Counted from the first letter of the stretch, positions 33,501 through 41,693 are shown. The stretch is 64,000 bases of DNA from Myroides marinus (GCF_900109075.1 NZ_FNYS01000014.1:1-64000); one strand, 5' to 3'. Numbers and translations are program-made. The notes: generated by a model from the sequence alone, not told the origin.

Positions 33501-33879
33501 TCCAACAAATCCTAATGGTACATTACCTGGTATTATTGCAAATGACAATAATGGGAACTATACTGACAATGACAATTGGATGTTAGCTAAATGGTTTGAT
33601 GGTGCAGATTTTGGAAATGGAAATGCTTATAAAAGTCTAGATATCTGGACTAAAGAAATTAGTTATATCCGTATTAGTAGTATTCGTTTAGGATATACAC
33701 TTCCTAAGGATCTATTGAAAAAAATGAGAATAGACAACGTTCGTTTTACAGTTGAAGGACGTAACTTATTTGTATTTGGAACAAATTACGATGGTTACTT
33801 TGATCCAGAAACTTATGGAAACATCTATACTCAACCAATCCAAAAGTCATTTACTCTAGGATTAAATGTTACCTTCTAA
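30520..33879 (+). CDS. SusC/RagA-family TonB-linked outer-membrane protein
   Basis: This is an 1119-residue SusC-type transporter. A signal peptide (residues 1-18) is followed by a carboxypeptidase-like sandwich (about 22-110) with an unusual insertion of Thr/Ser-rich residues (VSNATTQAGIVESTSIG). The plug carries VLDGMPLEG and ILKDASATAIYGARAANGVI, the latter being the SusC signature. The barrel ends in LGLNVTF. It moves ligands bound by the SusD partner across the outer membrane. The SusD gene follows 12 bases later. The VLDGMPLEG variant of the plug signature suggests the peptide-linked subgroup. Together with the metalloprotease gene just upstream this points to peptide uptake, which is inference. 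Confidence 0.95.
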   Translation: MKKLFLLFSLLTISLAFAQEKRVITGLVQDSTDKLGLPGASVIVETQTVSNATTQAGIVESTSIGTMTDFDGNFTLEVPQDTKSIRISFIGYESKLITLGAKGHYVVTLGTDTDILNEVVITGYQTIEKRKLTSSVAQVSMAEINQNGVASVDQMLAGQVAGMAVVNQTGAPGAPAKIRIRGTASLNGPQDPLWVLDGMPLEGNDVPNFNDKANIDQLQNFSIAGLNPDDIQDITILKDASATAIYGARAANGVILITTKKGKKGNMKVNFTANTFINERPDFKKLNLMNSDQKVDLELMLAGRSDIFNDRSNQGEVMRILNGTNELDTYRNGGFGALSSATQASINNLRKTNTDWGKEVYRPTFNQQYGLSLSGGNDVNDYYFSLGYFNEEGTTIGTGFERFNITLKDNYQVSDKLKVGVALFGTHSTKKNFIADSDSSPVNYSRNANPYLAPYNADGSYMYDKDISGFGDVYVPFNFAEERANTRYELVNKSFKAVFDLEYQVLNDLKLTSQLGLQLDKSDTEKFLGKETYSTRKFREGTRYWDSASKQYKYFLPDGGIIENFNDDMFQYNWKTQLTYNAIFNDMHEVDVMAGMEIRKTDQTIIKSKGFGYDEHTLTTKPLIFPNGSTAVNNKIYEQYRKTVNENAYASFFATASYTFNRKYTVFGSVRADGSNLFGVDPKYRYVPLWAVSGSWDVTREKFMENLDFVSNLRLRASYGLQGNIDRTTSPFLVGEYNSVTILPGYPESNIQILGAPNGTLRWEKTTNTNVGFDLGLFNNKISIAVDAYNRKSTDLIGLRKLPLETGFEFTNMNWAQVTNKGYEIAITTRNISKPDFSWTTTFNFARNKSKVDKIQIFDNERLPSREGLPVNSAFVIKTAGLDEKGNLLFWKDGAKVTGKEFFKLYDPMADFMPGYMVNSTLTNEEYRDLYTYAGDKDPKFTGGLINTVRIKNFDITVSAAFNLKQTVQKTPSYNAAKIDPGKNYTTEILDVWSPTNPNGTLPGIIANDNNGNYTDNDNWMLAKWFDGADFGNGNAYKSLDIWTKEISYIRISSIRLGYTLPKDLLKKMRIDNVRFTVEGRNLFVFGTNYDGYFDPETYGNIYTQPIQKSFTLGLNVTF

Positions 33880-33891
33880 ACTTGATTAATC

Positions 33892-35220
33892 ATGAAAAAA
33901 ATTATATTAATACTTAGCGGTCTTTTCTTAGGATTATCAGCAGTTAGTTGTGATGACTTCCTAGACATAGAACCTCAAGGAAAGATTATCCCAAAAACAG
34001 TAGAAGATTTTAGAAATGTAATGTCTTCTGCCTATAATAAATATCCTAGACATAAATCTCTTACAAACTTCAGAACTGATGAAGTAAGAATTATAATCGA
34101 CGAAGAATCAACAAACTTCTTAGGTGTAAAAGATACTTATACTTATCAGGATGTCAATCCTGGTAAAGATGCTAAAAGCTATGGTTATCTTCAATTCTAT
34201 GAATCTATATTCTACGCAAGTCAGACAATTATTAGTGGTTCTCAAACGATGCAGCCTGGAGATCAAAAAGAACAACTCTTAGGTGAAGCTTATGGATTAA
34301 GAGCATTAGCATATTTTGATTTAACTAACCTATATGTTAAGCCTTATGATAAGAATACAGCGACTACAGATTTAGCTATCGTATTACAAAACGAGATTGA
34401 TATCGAGAACCAAAAACCTAGGTCAACAATGGCTGAAGTTTATGCTCAAATACATTCTGATATTGACAACGCTAAAAAGCACCTGAAAGTAACAATCTAT
34501 GAGGAGGGTAAAAATTACCGATTCACATTGGCTGCAATCTATGCTCTAGAAGCTAAAGTTAACCTATACCAAAAAGACTACGAGGCAGCTTTAGTAAGCG
34601 TAGATAAGGCATTAACATATAAAAGTGAATTACAAGATATAAACACGGATATAAAAACATCAGTAGCTAGTTTTAAATCTGTCGAATCTATTTTAGCTTT
34701 AGAAGAAGGGTTAGATTACAGTCTTCAAACGACAGCTTTAGTTTCTGATGAATTGTATAATATTTATGATCGAGAAAATGATTTGCGTTTTGCCACTTCA
34801 TTTGAAAAAGTACGTGAAGGTTATATCAGTAAAAAAACAGGTACTGGTGAAATGAAATCTTCTTTCCGTACTTCAGAATTATATATAATCAAAGCTGAAG
34901 CATTAGGTCACTTAAATAGACTTGCCGAAGCTAAGAGTACAATAGAAAAATTGATAGTTAGCAGATACAAACCGGAAGCTGCTGTGAAAGTTAAACAGAA
35001 GCTTTCTGGTCTGGATCAAAAAGGATTCATCTCTTTTATCCTTGATGAAAGAAATAAAGAGTTTGCCTTAGAAGGTCACAGATGGTATGACTTAAGACGT
35101 TTACATCAAAAACAAATTGTACACAAATTTGGTAATGAAACGTTTACTCTATCTGAAAATGATTTGAGATACACGTTGCCATTCCCACAAGAAGCAAGAG
35201 AAAACAACCCAAATCTATAG
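33892..35220 (+). CDS. SusD/RagB-family surface lipoprotein
   Basis: This is a 442-residue substrate-binding lipoprotein. The lipobox is LSAVSC (acylated Cys at residue 20), followed by DDFLDIEPQGKI, the usual SusD opening. A helical TPR-like core is visible (GEAYGLRALAYFDLTNLY; ALEAKVNLYQKDYEAALVSVDKAL), and the C-terminal signature DERNKEFALEGHRWYDLRRL is present. It is somewhat shorter than most SusD proteins, mostly in the variable loops that bind the ligand. It caps the SusC barrel encoded just upstream. A terminator lies 25 bases after the stop. Confidence 0.94.
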   Translation: MKKIILILSGLFLGLSAVSCDDFLDIEPQGKIIPKTVEDFRNVMSSAYNKYPRHKSLTNFRTDEVRIIIDEESTNFLGVKDTYTYQDVNPGKDAKSYGYLQFYESIFYASQTIISGSQTMQPGDQKEQLLGEAYGLRALAYFDLTNLYVKPYDKNTATTDLAIVLQNEIDIENQKPRSTMAEVYAQIHSDIDNAKKHLKVTIYEEGKNYRFTLAAIYALEAKVNLYQKDYEAALVSVDKALTYKSELQDINTDIKTSVASFKSVESILALEEGLDYSLQTTALVSDELYNIYDRENDLRFATSFEKVREGYISKKTGTGEMKSSFRTSELYIIKAEALGHLNRLAEAKSTIEKLIVSRYKPEAAVKVKQKLSGLDQKGFISFILDERNKEFALEGHRWYDLRRLHQKQIVHKFGNETFTLSENDLRYTLPFPQEARENNPNL

Positions 35221-35242
35221 TCTTCGCCAGACTCATATATTC

Positions 35243-35273
35243 AAAAAAGCCACTCGTCATGAGTGGCTTTTTT
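35243..35273 (+). terminator. Terminator of the protease-SusCD operon
   Basis: The stem AAAAAAGCCACTC / GAGTGGCTTTTTT with loop GTCAT is followed by T-rich sequence. The next gene has its own promoter. Confidence 0.9.
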
Positions 35274-35336
35274 AATATCTGAAGTTCTGACTTTATAGCC
35301 TCTTATAGTCAAAATACTACATTCAATAATATTTTA

Positions 35337-35344
35337 TACTTTTG
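35337..35344 (+). promoter_or_regulatory. -7 box of the LytTR regulator gene
   Basis: TACTTTTG matches TAnnTTTG and predicts a start near 35351, 11 bases before the ATG at 35362. The frame could begin at a GTG at 35344, but that codon overlaps the box itself. Confidence 0.6.
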
Positions 35345-35361
35345 TGGAAACTTACCACCAC

Positions 35362-36123
35362 ATGAAAGTTGCCATAGTAGAAGACGAGACTTTAGCATCA
35401 AATTACTTAAAAGCACTGCTTTTAAAGCAAGAACACATACCTATAGAAGACATAGTAATACTATCTTCTGTAAGAGAAGCTACAGCCTTCTTTTTGAGCA
35501 ATAAAGTAGATCTAATCTTTATGGACATTCACTTAGGCGATGGTAAAAGTTTGGAAATTTTTGAGCATATAGAGATCAAATCTCCTATCATATTTACTAC
35601 AGCATACGATTCTTATGCTATACAGGTATTTAAACAATTTACTATTGATTATATCCTTAAACCTTTTACCAGTGAAGAGCTAGAAGATGCTTTACTAAAG
35701 TTTAAAGAAATTAATAAGCACTACGAAATAATACCTACTCTAAATAGCCTAGCTAAAATAGAGAATGAAGGTGATGATGCAAGTAAAGATCGCTTCTTGG
35801 TTAATAATGGCCATAAATTAAAATCTATTGAAAAAGAACAAATAGCTTATTTCGTTGCGTCTGGAAAGCATTTATTTCTACACACTTTTGACAACAATTC
35901 ATATATCTACGATGATACAATTAAGGATATTATTAGTAAACTAGACACAAAAACTTTCTTTAAGGTTAATAGAAAGTACATTATAAATATAAAATCAGTG
36001 TCTGATATTATTAAACACAATAGTCAAAAAATAGAATTAAAACTAATACCTACTCCTGAAGATGACTCTCCAATTCTCGTGAGTAAAAATCATATTCTTG
36101 ATTTAAAAACATGGTTGAGTTAA
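35362..36123 (+). CDS. LytTR-family response regulator
   Basis: This is a 253-residue two-component regulator. The receiver domain (about 1-125) has acidic residues E7, D8 and the phospho-acceptor D55 in LIFMDIHLGDG, then IIFTTAYDSYAI and the conserved Lys in YILKPF. A linker leads to a LytTR DNA-binding domain (about 150-253; RFLVNNGHKLKSIEKEQIAYFVASGKHLFLH ... FFKVNRKYIINI). Such regulators pair with LytS-type kinases. The nearest is at 26235, 7.5 kb away, with the metalloprotease and SusC/SusD genes between. It has its own promoter and so is not simply the last gene of that operon. Confidence 0.92.
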   Translation: MKVAIVEDETLASNYLKALLLKQEHIPIEDIVILSSVREATAFFLSNKVDLIFMDIHLGDGKSLEIFEHIEIKSPIIFTTAYDSYAIQVFKQFTIDYILKPFTSEELEDALLKFKEINKHYEIIPTLNSLAKIENEGDDASKDRFLVNNGHKLKSIEKEQIAYFVASGKHLFLHTFDNNSYIYDDTIKDIISKLDTKTFFKVNRKYIINIKSVSDIIKHNSQKIELKLIPTPEDDSPILVSKNHILDLKTWLS

Positions 36124-36192
36124 CAAAACTCTTTTATGTTTAAATCATTAAATTTTCTAATACCTTTAAGATAATTCAGTATTTTATTTTGT

Positions 36193-36200
36193 TATATTTG
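36193..36200 (+). promoter_or_regulatory. -7 box of the 68-residue protein gene
   Basis: TATATTTG matches TAnnTTTG and lies 30 bases before the ATG at 36230, in a region with no other gene to serve. Confidence 0.55.
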
Positions 36201-36229
36201 GTTTAATCTAAAATAAAAAAAGAAAGACT

Positions 36230-36436
36230 ATGGACTTTGGAGAGCGACTTATCAACTTTGTTGATAGAATTCTTGATCTGTTTAATGCTATTAAAGGTTA
36301 CTTAGAAAACGCAGTAGCATTCTTTGAAAAATTAAAAAATAAAATACTAGATCTAATAGAGTATTTCTACGATAATGTAGAAGAAGTTACAGATGAAAAT
36401 CTAAAAGCATTAGAAGAAGAGCACTTCTTCATCTAA
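36230..36436 (+). CDS. Small amphipathic helical protein
   Basis: This is a 68-residue protein made of two or three amphipathic helices (RLINFVDRILDLFNAIKGYLENAVAFFEKLKNKILDLIEYFYDNV split by a glycine), ending in an acidic tail. There is no signal peptide and no helix long enough to be clearly membrane spanning, so a peripheral membrane protein or small bundle is possible. A dedicated promoter box upstream and good coding bias make it more credible than most frames of this size. Function unknown. Confidence 0.65.
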   Translation: MDFGERLINFVDRILDLFNAIKGYLENAVAFFEKLKNKILDLIEYFYDNVEEVTDENLKALEEEHFFI

Positions 36437-36443
36437 TACTTTA

Positions 36444-36941
36444 TTACTTTATAATTATCCTTTTCTTCATTTCTTCTACTACTTCATAAGCAGCAGGACA
36501 AATAGCTACATTCTTAAGCGTAAGATTTGATATTTGATTAAACTTCTTGCGATCTGTATGTGGATATTCACGACATGCTTTTGGACGTACATCGTAAATC
36601 ATACAGTAATTTTCATGATCTAGAAATGTACAAGGAAGACTCTGTAAAACATAATCACGATCCTCATCAATATGTAGATATTTATCTATAAATTGTTGGG
36701 GTTTCATTTTTAGATGCTTTGCTATTCTCTCTATATCTGCATTAGTAAATAAAGGCCCTGTGGTCTTACAACAATTTGCACAACTTAAGCAATCTGTTCT
36801 CTTAAATACACTATCGTGTATATCTTGCATCTGATAATCTAAATCTTTAGGAGCTTTCTTTTTTAGTTTATCAAAATACTTTTTATTTTCATTATGCTTA
36901 TCTTTGGCCAACTTAGGAAGTTGTGATAATATTTTATCCAT
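36444..36941 (-). CDS. YkgJ-family cysteine-cluster protein
   Basis: This is a 165-residue cytoplasmic protein with the zinc- or iron-binding cysteine set of the CxxCxxCC family. It has DCLSCANCC near residue 50, then CTFLDHENYCMIYDVRPKACREYP about 50 residues later, with the closing Cys in AICPAAY. This matches the YkgJ / Fe-S oxidoreductase family, whose function is unknown. The C-terminus is rich in Lys. It is a single gene, convergent with the small helical protein gene (7 bases apart) and divergent from the methyltransferase. A -7 box TAATTTTG lies at 36960-36967. Confidence 0.9.
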   Translation of the reverse strand: MDKILSQLPKLAKDKHNENKKYFDKLKKKAPKDLDYQMQDIHDSVFKRTDCLSCANCCKTTGPLFTNADIERIAKHLKMKPQQFIDKYLHIDEDRDYVLQSLPCTFLDHENYCMIYDVRPKACREYPHTDRKKFNQISNLTLKNVAICPAAYEVVEEMKKRIIIK

Positions 36942-36959
36942 CTAGTATGCTTTTGGGTA

Positions 36960-36967
36960 CAAAATTA
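36960..36967 (-). promoter_or_regulatory. -7 box of the YkgJ-family gene
   Basis: TAATTTTG on the minus strand matches TAnnTTTG, 19 bases before the ATG at 36941. Confidence 0.45.
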
Positions 36968-37005
36968 CAACAACTCTTCTTTAAATTTTAATGAAAGACT
37001 AAATA

Positions 37006-37716
37006 ATGAAAGACTTATTAGGAAAAGCTATACTAGATTTTCAAACAAATAATAATCCTCAAAACGTAATTACAGAAACCGATATTTCTGAGGCTGAAGA
37101 AATGGATATAGCATATCTATTCAGATCTTATAAAGAAATGCCTAAAATCGAACAAAAAGCACTTAATCTAGCTAAGGGAAATATACTTGATGTTGGATGT
37201 GGTGCAGGAGCTCATACTTACTACTTACAAGAAAAAGGTTGTCACGTAAAAGCAATAGATATATCTCCTAGTTCTATTGAAGCTTGTAAACTAAGAGGTA
37301 TTAAAAATGCTGAAGTCTTAAATCTACTTGACATAAAAGATGAAAAGTTTGATACAATTCTTCTACTAATGAACGGAACTGGTATTTTTGGTCGTTTAGT
37401 AAATACTACTAAATACTTGCAACATTTAAAGTCTCTACTTAATCCAGATGGACAAATACTAATAGATAGTTCTGACTTAATATATATGTTTGACGAAGAT
37501 GAGGATGGTGGTAAGTGGATACCAATGGAAAACAAAGACTATTACGGAGAGCTAACATTCACTGTTGCTTATAAAGGTGAAGAGGATGAGCCTCTAGAAT
37601 GGTTGTATCTAGATTATAATACTCTACAGAATGCAGCACATTCTAATGGATTAAATTGTGATTTAATTATCGAAGGAGAAAACTGTGACTACTTAGCTAA
37701 ACTAACATTGATATAA
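37006..37716 (+). CDS. Class I SAM-dependent methyltransferase
   Basis: This is a 236-residue cytoplasmic protein with a Rossmann-type methyltransferase domain. Motif I is ILDVGCGAG (60-68), the acidic residue at the end of strand 2 is in VKAIDISPSS, and motif IV is DTILLLMNGTGIFG. A post-motif LLNPDGQILIDSSDL is also present. The substrate is not indicated, since the C-terminal part (CDYLAKLTLI and the acidic DEDEDGGKW loop) is not from a group I can name. It is expressed alone, divergent from the YkgJ-family gene, and ends at a terminator shared with the DUF2059 gene. Confidence 0.92.
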   Translation: MKDLLGKAILDFQTNNNPQNVITETDISEAEEMDIAYLFRSYKEMPKIEQKALNLAKGNILDVGCGAGAHTYYLQEKGCHVKAIDISPSSIEACKLRGIKNAEVLNLLDIKDEKFDTILLLMNGTGIFGRLVNTTKYLQHLKSLLNPDGQILIDSSDLIYMFDEDEDGGKWIPMENKDYYGELTFTVAYKGEEDEPLEWLYLDYNTLQNAAHSNGLNCDLIIEGENCDYLAKLTLI

Positions 37717-37722
37717 TAAAAC

Positions 37723-37756
37723 AAAAAAGCTTCACTAGATTAGTGAAGCTTTTTTT
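37723..37756. terminator. Bidirectional terminator between methyltransferase and DUF2059 genes
   Basis: The stem AAAAAAGCTTCACTA / TAGTGAAGCTTTTTT with loop GAT is a strong hairpin with A and T runs on both sides. Confidence 0.9.
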
Positions 37757-37773
37757 AATATAGTAATGTGCAA

Positions 37774-38178
37774 TTACTCTTGCATATATTTCATCATAAG
37801 ACCTTGTAATCCTACAGACCACTCTTCTCCTACCTTTTGTCCTTTTTCGAAAAGAACCTCACTCTTATCACTTAATTTCTTTCCAATAGGTGATTCATAA
37901 AACTGAATAAGTTTTTTAACATCATCATGAGTAAACTCAGTCATGTACATATCAGCCATTTTATCGATAAGTACTAACATACTCGCTTTTAATTCTTTCT
38001 CAAAGTCAGGACGTTTACTTTCTTCAACATTTGATACTAACTCTCCCGTTAATAGTTCAAAAGTTTTCATTTGTCCACTTAAGTTCATATACTTTTTAGT
38101 GTCGTTTTTAAAAGCATCCTGTGCGAAAGAAAACTGACATACTAACATCATTGCAAAAGCAAGTACTATTTTTTTCAT
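37774..38178 (-). CDS. DUF2059 domain-containing exported protein
   Basis: This 134-residue protein has a signal peptide (MKKIVLAFAMMLVCQFSFAQ) followed by a helical domain. The DUF2059 pattern is clear: DMYMTEFTHDDVKKLIQFYESPIGKKLSDKSEVLFEKGQKVGEEW. It is likely periplasmic, with unknown function. It follows the queE gene by 39 bases on the same strand, and both may be one unit, with the promoter at 38872. Confidence 0.88.
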   Translation of the reverse strand: MKKIVLAFAMMLVCQFSFAQDAFKNDTKKYMNLSGQMKTFELLTGELVSNVEESKRPDFEKELKASMLVLIDKMADMYMTEFTHDDVKKLIQFYESPIGKKLSDKSEVLFEKGQKVGEEWSVGLQGLMMKYMQE

Positions 38179-38217
38179 AGTTTATATTTTTTACGTATTT
38201 GTAAATTTAAAGGCTAT

Positions 38218-38850
38218 TTAAGGAATATCCAAATATTTATGAGTTTGTACTGATATTTTCCACTGTGGATTTTTCTTTACATACTCTACGATTAAAGGAT
38301 TCATCTCTGCACGTTTACTCCATTCCACTTGCAATAATAATAAAGCATTATCATTAACTCTAGCAGCTTGTTCCTCTGCAAAGATAAAGTCATGTTTATT
38401 ATAAATAACAACTTTCAATTCATCTGCTGCATCATATACACTCTGAGTTGGTAATTTATTCTTCTTCGGAGATAAACAGATCCAATCAAAATCACCAGAT
38501 AGCTCATAAGCTCCCGAAGTTTCAATATTTGTTTGTAGGCCAGCCTTCTTTAACTCTGAAGTGATGTAATCTAGATTATACATTAAAGGTTCTCCTCCTG
38601 TAATCACAGCTAAATTAGCTTCAGCCTTTGCACGTGCTACAATATTATGAACATCAGTCAAAGGGTGTAATTCTGCATCCCAACTTTCTTTTACATCACA
38701 CCAATGACATCCAACATCACATCCTCCTAATCTAATAAAATAAGCGGCATGTCCTGAATAATATCCTTCTCCTTGAATTGTATAAAACTCTTCCATTAAA
38801 GGCAATATTCTACCTTCATCCAATGCCACTTTATCGTAATCTTTAGTCAT
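38218..38850 (-). CDS. queE: 7-carboxy-7-deazaguanine synthase QueE
   Basis: This is a 210-residue radical SAM enzyme converting 6-carboxytetrahydropterin to 7-carboxy-7-deazaguanine, the ring contraction step of queuosine synthesis. The Fe-S cluster motif is C44-x3-C48-x2-C51 (CDVGCHWC), preceded by FYTIQGEGYYSGHAAYFIRLGGC, the QueE N-terminal signature. AVITGGEPLMYN supplies the SAM-binding GGE motif. The size is typical. The last queuosine enzyme QueA is encoded at 51508. A promoter box lies 22 bases upstream of the ATG. Confidence 0.95.
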   Translation of the reverse strand: MTKDYDKVALDEGRILPLMEEFYTIQGEGYYSGHAAYFIRLGGCDVGCHWCDVKESWDAELHPLTDVHNIVARAKAEANLAVITGGEPLMYNLDYITSELKKAGLQTNIETSGAYELSGDFDWICLSPKKNKLPTQSVYDAADELKVVIYNKHDFIFAEEQAARVNDNALLLLQVEWSKRAEMNPLIVEYVKKNPQWKISVQTHKYLDIP

Positions 38851-38871
38851 TTTACTTTTACATTAAGTATG

Positions 38872-38904
38872 CAAAGATAAGTCATAATAGCTTTTAATCT
38901 ACAA
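38872..38904 (-). promoter_or_regulatory. Promoter of queE
   Basis: On the minus strand, TATCTTTG (38872-38879) with TTG (38902-38904) after 22 bases directs queE and probably the DUF2059 gene. Confidence 0.65.
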
Positions 38905-38908
38905 TAAA

Positions 38909-38943
38909 CAAAAAAACTCATCTATCACTAGATGAGTTTTAAG
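38909..38943 (-). terminator. Terminator after the TPR gene
   Basis: The perfect 12-bp stem AAAACTCATCTA / TAGATGAGTTTT has a TCAC loop and a T run on the minus strand. It lies about 23 bases beyond the TPR gene stop and overlaps the upstream edge of the queE promoter region. Confidence 0.85.
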
Positions 38944-38965
38944 TTTATTAATAATAAAGATATTC

Positions 38966-40624
38966 TTATTTCTGTAAAGCTTTAATTGTATTCTTAGCAA
39001 ACTCATTTTGAGGTTCTAATTCTAACACTTTATTAAAGAAAGTAATTGCGTCACTATTTTCACCTTTATTTGCATGATATGTAGCTATAGATGTATAAGC
39101 TTCTACAACTCTATCTTTGTTCTCTGCTTTATTAAGAGTGCTCTCAGCAGTTAAAGTATTAATATACCCTTTATATGCTTCATACATACGTTTATATGCT
39201 TCATCTCCTTTTAATAGTCGATTAGCTCTAGCTTTAAAGAAATAAGCCTCTGCTAACTTAGGATCAGCTTTTATTGCGATATCAAAGTATTTATCAGATT
39301 GATTTAAGACAGATTCATTATTTCCACTTTCATCATCTCTTCCTAACAAGTAATAACAATAAGCAGCATAGTAATTGTCATATACATAATTTGGTTGATC
39401 CTTAATCTCAGCAGCAATACTAAAGATATCAATAGCCTCTTTTATCTTCCCTTTTTTAGACCAATCAAGTCCGATAGAATGGAAATCTTCAGCTACTGCA
39501 GGTTCTACTTTTATAGCTTTTTTTAACTGGTCTATACCTTTAGCATAAGACCCATTGTTGTCATTTGCAGTATTTAGGTAACTCAATCCTAAATACAAAT
39601 GATCTCTACCAATCGTTTTCTTTGCTTTAGTCAAATAACTTTCTAGCCCTTGTACTGCAACAGCATAATTAGAATTATGATATGCAGCATACCCTAAATA
39701 ACGATTGATTTTATTACTTATCCCTGCCTCCTTAATTAACTCAGATGATAGTTTCTCTAACTTAGTATAATCTCCAGTTACTAATAAGAAGTCAGCATAT
39801 TTCACTCTAGCTTCTACTGAATTATCAGAAGCTGTAATATACTTTTGGAAGTACTCATTTGCTTTAGAAATATGAGATTCTTTATTTTTACTATCACGTG
39901 TACTCCATAAATAGTAACTATCTGCTATCTCTCTTAAAGCAGGAGCATATTTTGGATTTACAGCTAAAATCTCTTCACAAGCTTTAATTGCATCAGCAAA
40001 TCCACGTCCTCTTTTTGTGATAATAGCAAGTTGCAATTTAGCGTCTAATAAACTATCATCATAAGAAATAGCATTTCTAAAAGCAGAAAAAGCTTCATTA
40101 AAATTATCTTCTGCTAAATAAGCTTTACCTAAAACATTATAAGCAGTTGCATTAGTATAATCAGCATCAATAACAGCTTTAGCAATAGCAACAGCTTCTT
40201 TAGGTTGCTTATTAGCTGAATTTAAATAAGCAGATGCAACTAATAATTGTTCATCATAATCCTTCTTACGAATGCTTTTTAAAGCCTTGTCAAAGTTCTC
40301 TTTTGCTAAAGTAACATTGTTTTCATCTAATGCTATTTGTCCTAAACCAATAAAACTTAAAAAACCTTTATTCTTAACCGCTATACCTTTTTCAAAATAA
40401 GCTTTAGCAGATTCTACTTCTTCTTCAAGTAATAAAACATCACCTAGATAATAGTAATTCTTACCATCAGTAGGTTTGCTTTCCACTAAAGACTTTAATA
40501 TAGCCTTTGCTTTATCATATTGTTCATCCTGTATAGCTTTTTTAGCACTTTCTAAATCTTGTGCGAAAGCACTTGCACTAATTAAAGCTATAGCCAGTAA
40601 CGACTTTAGATTTCGATTATTCAT
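38966..40624 (-). CDS. Exported TPR-repeat protein
   Basis: This is a 552-residue protein with a signal peptide (MNNRNLKSLLAIALISASAFAQ) and more than ten tetratricopeptide repeats across its length. Examples are KPTDGKNYYYLGDVLLLEEE, NATAYNVLGKAYLAEDNF and NKVLELEPQNEFAKNTIKAL at the C-terminus. It is a periplasmic scaffold for protein-protein contacts. It follows the PstS-like gene by 30 bases, close behind the TonB/ExbD operon. In several Bacteroidota a TPR gene occurs in this position, but the partner is unknown. Confidence 0.9.
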   Translation of the reverse strand: MNNRNLKSLLAIALISASAFAQDLESAKKAIQDEQYDKAKAILKSLVESKPTDGKNYYYLGDVLLLEEEVESAKAYFEKGIAVKNKGFLSFIGLGQIALDENNVTLAKENFDKALKSIRKKDYDEQLLVASAYLNSANKQPKEAVAIAKAVIDADYTNATAYNVLGKAYLAEDNFNEAFSAFRNAISYDDSLLDAKLQLAIITKRGRGFADAIKACEEILAVNPKYAPALREIADSYYLWSTRDSKNKESHISKANEYFQKYITASDNSVEARVKYADFLLVTGDYTKLEKLSSELIKEAGISNKINRYLGYAAYHNSNYAVAVQGLESYLTKAKKTIGRDHLYLGLSYLNTANDNNGSYAKGIDQLKKAIKVEPAVAEDFHSIGLDWSKKGKIKEAIDIFSIAAEIKDQPNYVYDNYYAAYCYYLLGRDDESGNNESVLNQSDKYFDIAIKADPKLAEAYFFKARANRLLKGDEAYKRMYEAYKGYINTLTAESTLNKAENKDRVVEAYTSIATYHANKGENSDAITFFNKVLELEPQNEFAKNTIKALQK

Positions 40625-40654
40625 ATTCAGATATATTTTGGTTATTTACATTTT

Positions 40655-41608
40655 TTAGATTTCGTCTCTCACATTTAATTCTCGTGGAGGTATTTTAAAA
40701 GGAACTAAACTAGATTTAAGTATGATACGTTGTCCTTTATATCCCGCTATAAAAGAAGCAAAACCAACGCCTAAACCTGATTTCCCTTGATTATCTACAA
40801 CATATAACTTACGAGTAAGAGGATAAGCTCCTTCTGCTATATTATTTTGAGAAGCTTTATAGAATTTACCATCAGTATAATTCTTAACACCTAACACTTT
40901 TACTTCGTCAATCACCTTACTTATTCTCTCACTAGGTTGTGTCAACCAATTCAAACCAATAATACCTATGGCATTAGGATTCTTACTAACATACTCTAAA
41001 GCCTTTTCTGTATCACCAGCGTAATAAGCATACTCAGTAGGAAACTTCTCTACTTTAGCCTTTTCCTTAAATGAGCGAACAATGCTAGAATTGATATCAT
41101 CAAACACTAATATAGTTTTATCACTTGCGTTAGCTGATTTAGATTGTAAATTTTTTAATACTAAATCATAATCTATAACACTATCATTATATGTCTTGTT
41201 AGTTACAAAAACAATAGCATCAGTAGCAAAATGAGTCATTTTTGGAACTACACGTCCCTTAAAACGTTCAATCTCATCAGCGTTTAATTCTCTAGACATT
41301 ATAGCTATACGAATAGAATCATTCAACAATTGGTTCAAAACTTCAGCTTCTGATAACTTTAATAAATCAACCTTCACACGATTATACTCGTACATAAATA
41401 CAGTATTAACATCTTCAGCTATCGGATAAATAGACTCATCTACTAATATTTTTGTATAACCAGACACAGGAGATTCCTCAAGCTCACTAGGATCTACTAC
41501 TGAATTCTCTGCCACAGTATTGCCCTTTTTATTACATCCTATAAAAGTACTTGACAGAGCAGTAAAAGCTAAAACATAGCTAAATACCTTAAAACCTTTT
41601 CTTATCAT
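40655..41608 (-). CDS. PstS-like substrate-binding lipoprotein
   Basis: This 317-residue lipoprotein has a lipobox ending in FIGC (acylated Cys about residue 25) and a phosphate-binding-protein-like (PBP) fold. Visible blocks are ILVDESIYPIAEDV, VNTVFMYEYNRVKVDLLKLSEAEVLNQLL, FATDAIVFVTN and TRKLYVVDNQGKSGLGVGFASFIAGYKGQ. The family includes phosphate-binding PstS, but no pstCAB transporter genes are nearby. The context (behind tonB/exbD, before a TPR gene) suggests a role with the TonB complex instead. A terminator separates it from the upstream 71-residue gene. No promoter was found in the 119-base gap, so readthrough is likely. Confidence 0.85.
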   Translation of the reverse strand: MIRKGFKVFSYVLAFTALSSTFIGCNKKGNTVAENSVVDPSELEESPVSGYTKILVDESIYPIAEDVNTVFMYEYNRVKVDLLKLSEAEVLNQLLNDSIRIAIMSRELNADEIERFKGRVVPKMTHFATDAIVFVTNKTYNDSVIDYDLVLKNLQSKSANASDKTILVFDDINSSIVRSFKEKAKVEKFPTEYAYYAGDTEKALEYVSKNPNAIGIIGLNWLTQPSERISKVIDEVKVLGVKNYTDGKFYKASQNNIAEGAYPLTRKLYVVDNQGKSGLGVGFASFIAGYKGQRIILKSSLVPFKIPPRELNVRDEI

Positions 41609-41693
41609 TTATTTACTACTAAAACTAAATATTTGTTATTCCATAAAGATAGAAAAAAACAAACAACTAACATTGTTAAGATTTGAACAAAAA

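Noticed and set aside
40655..41608. Considered naming this gene pstS
   Set aside because: No pstC, pstA, pstB or phoU genes are linked and the neighbours are TonB-complex genes, so the phosphate role is not supported.
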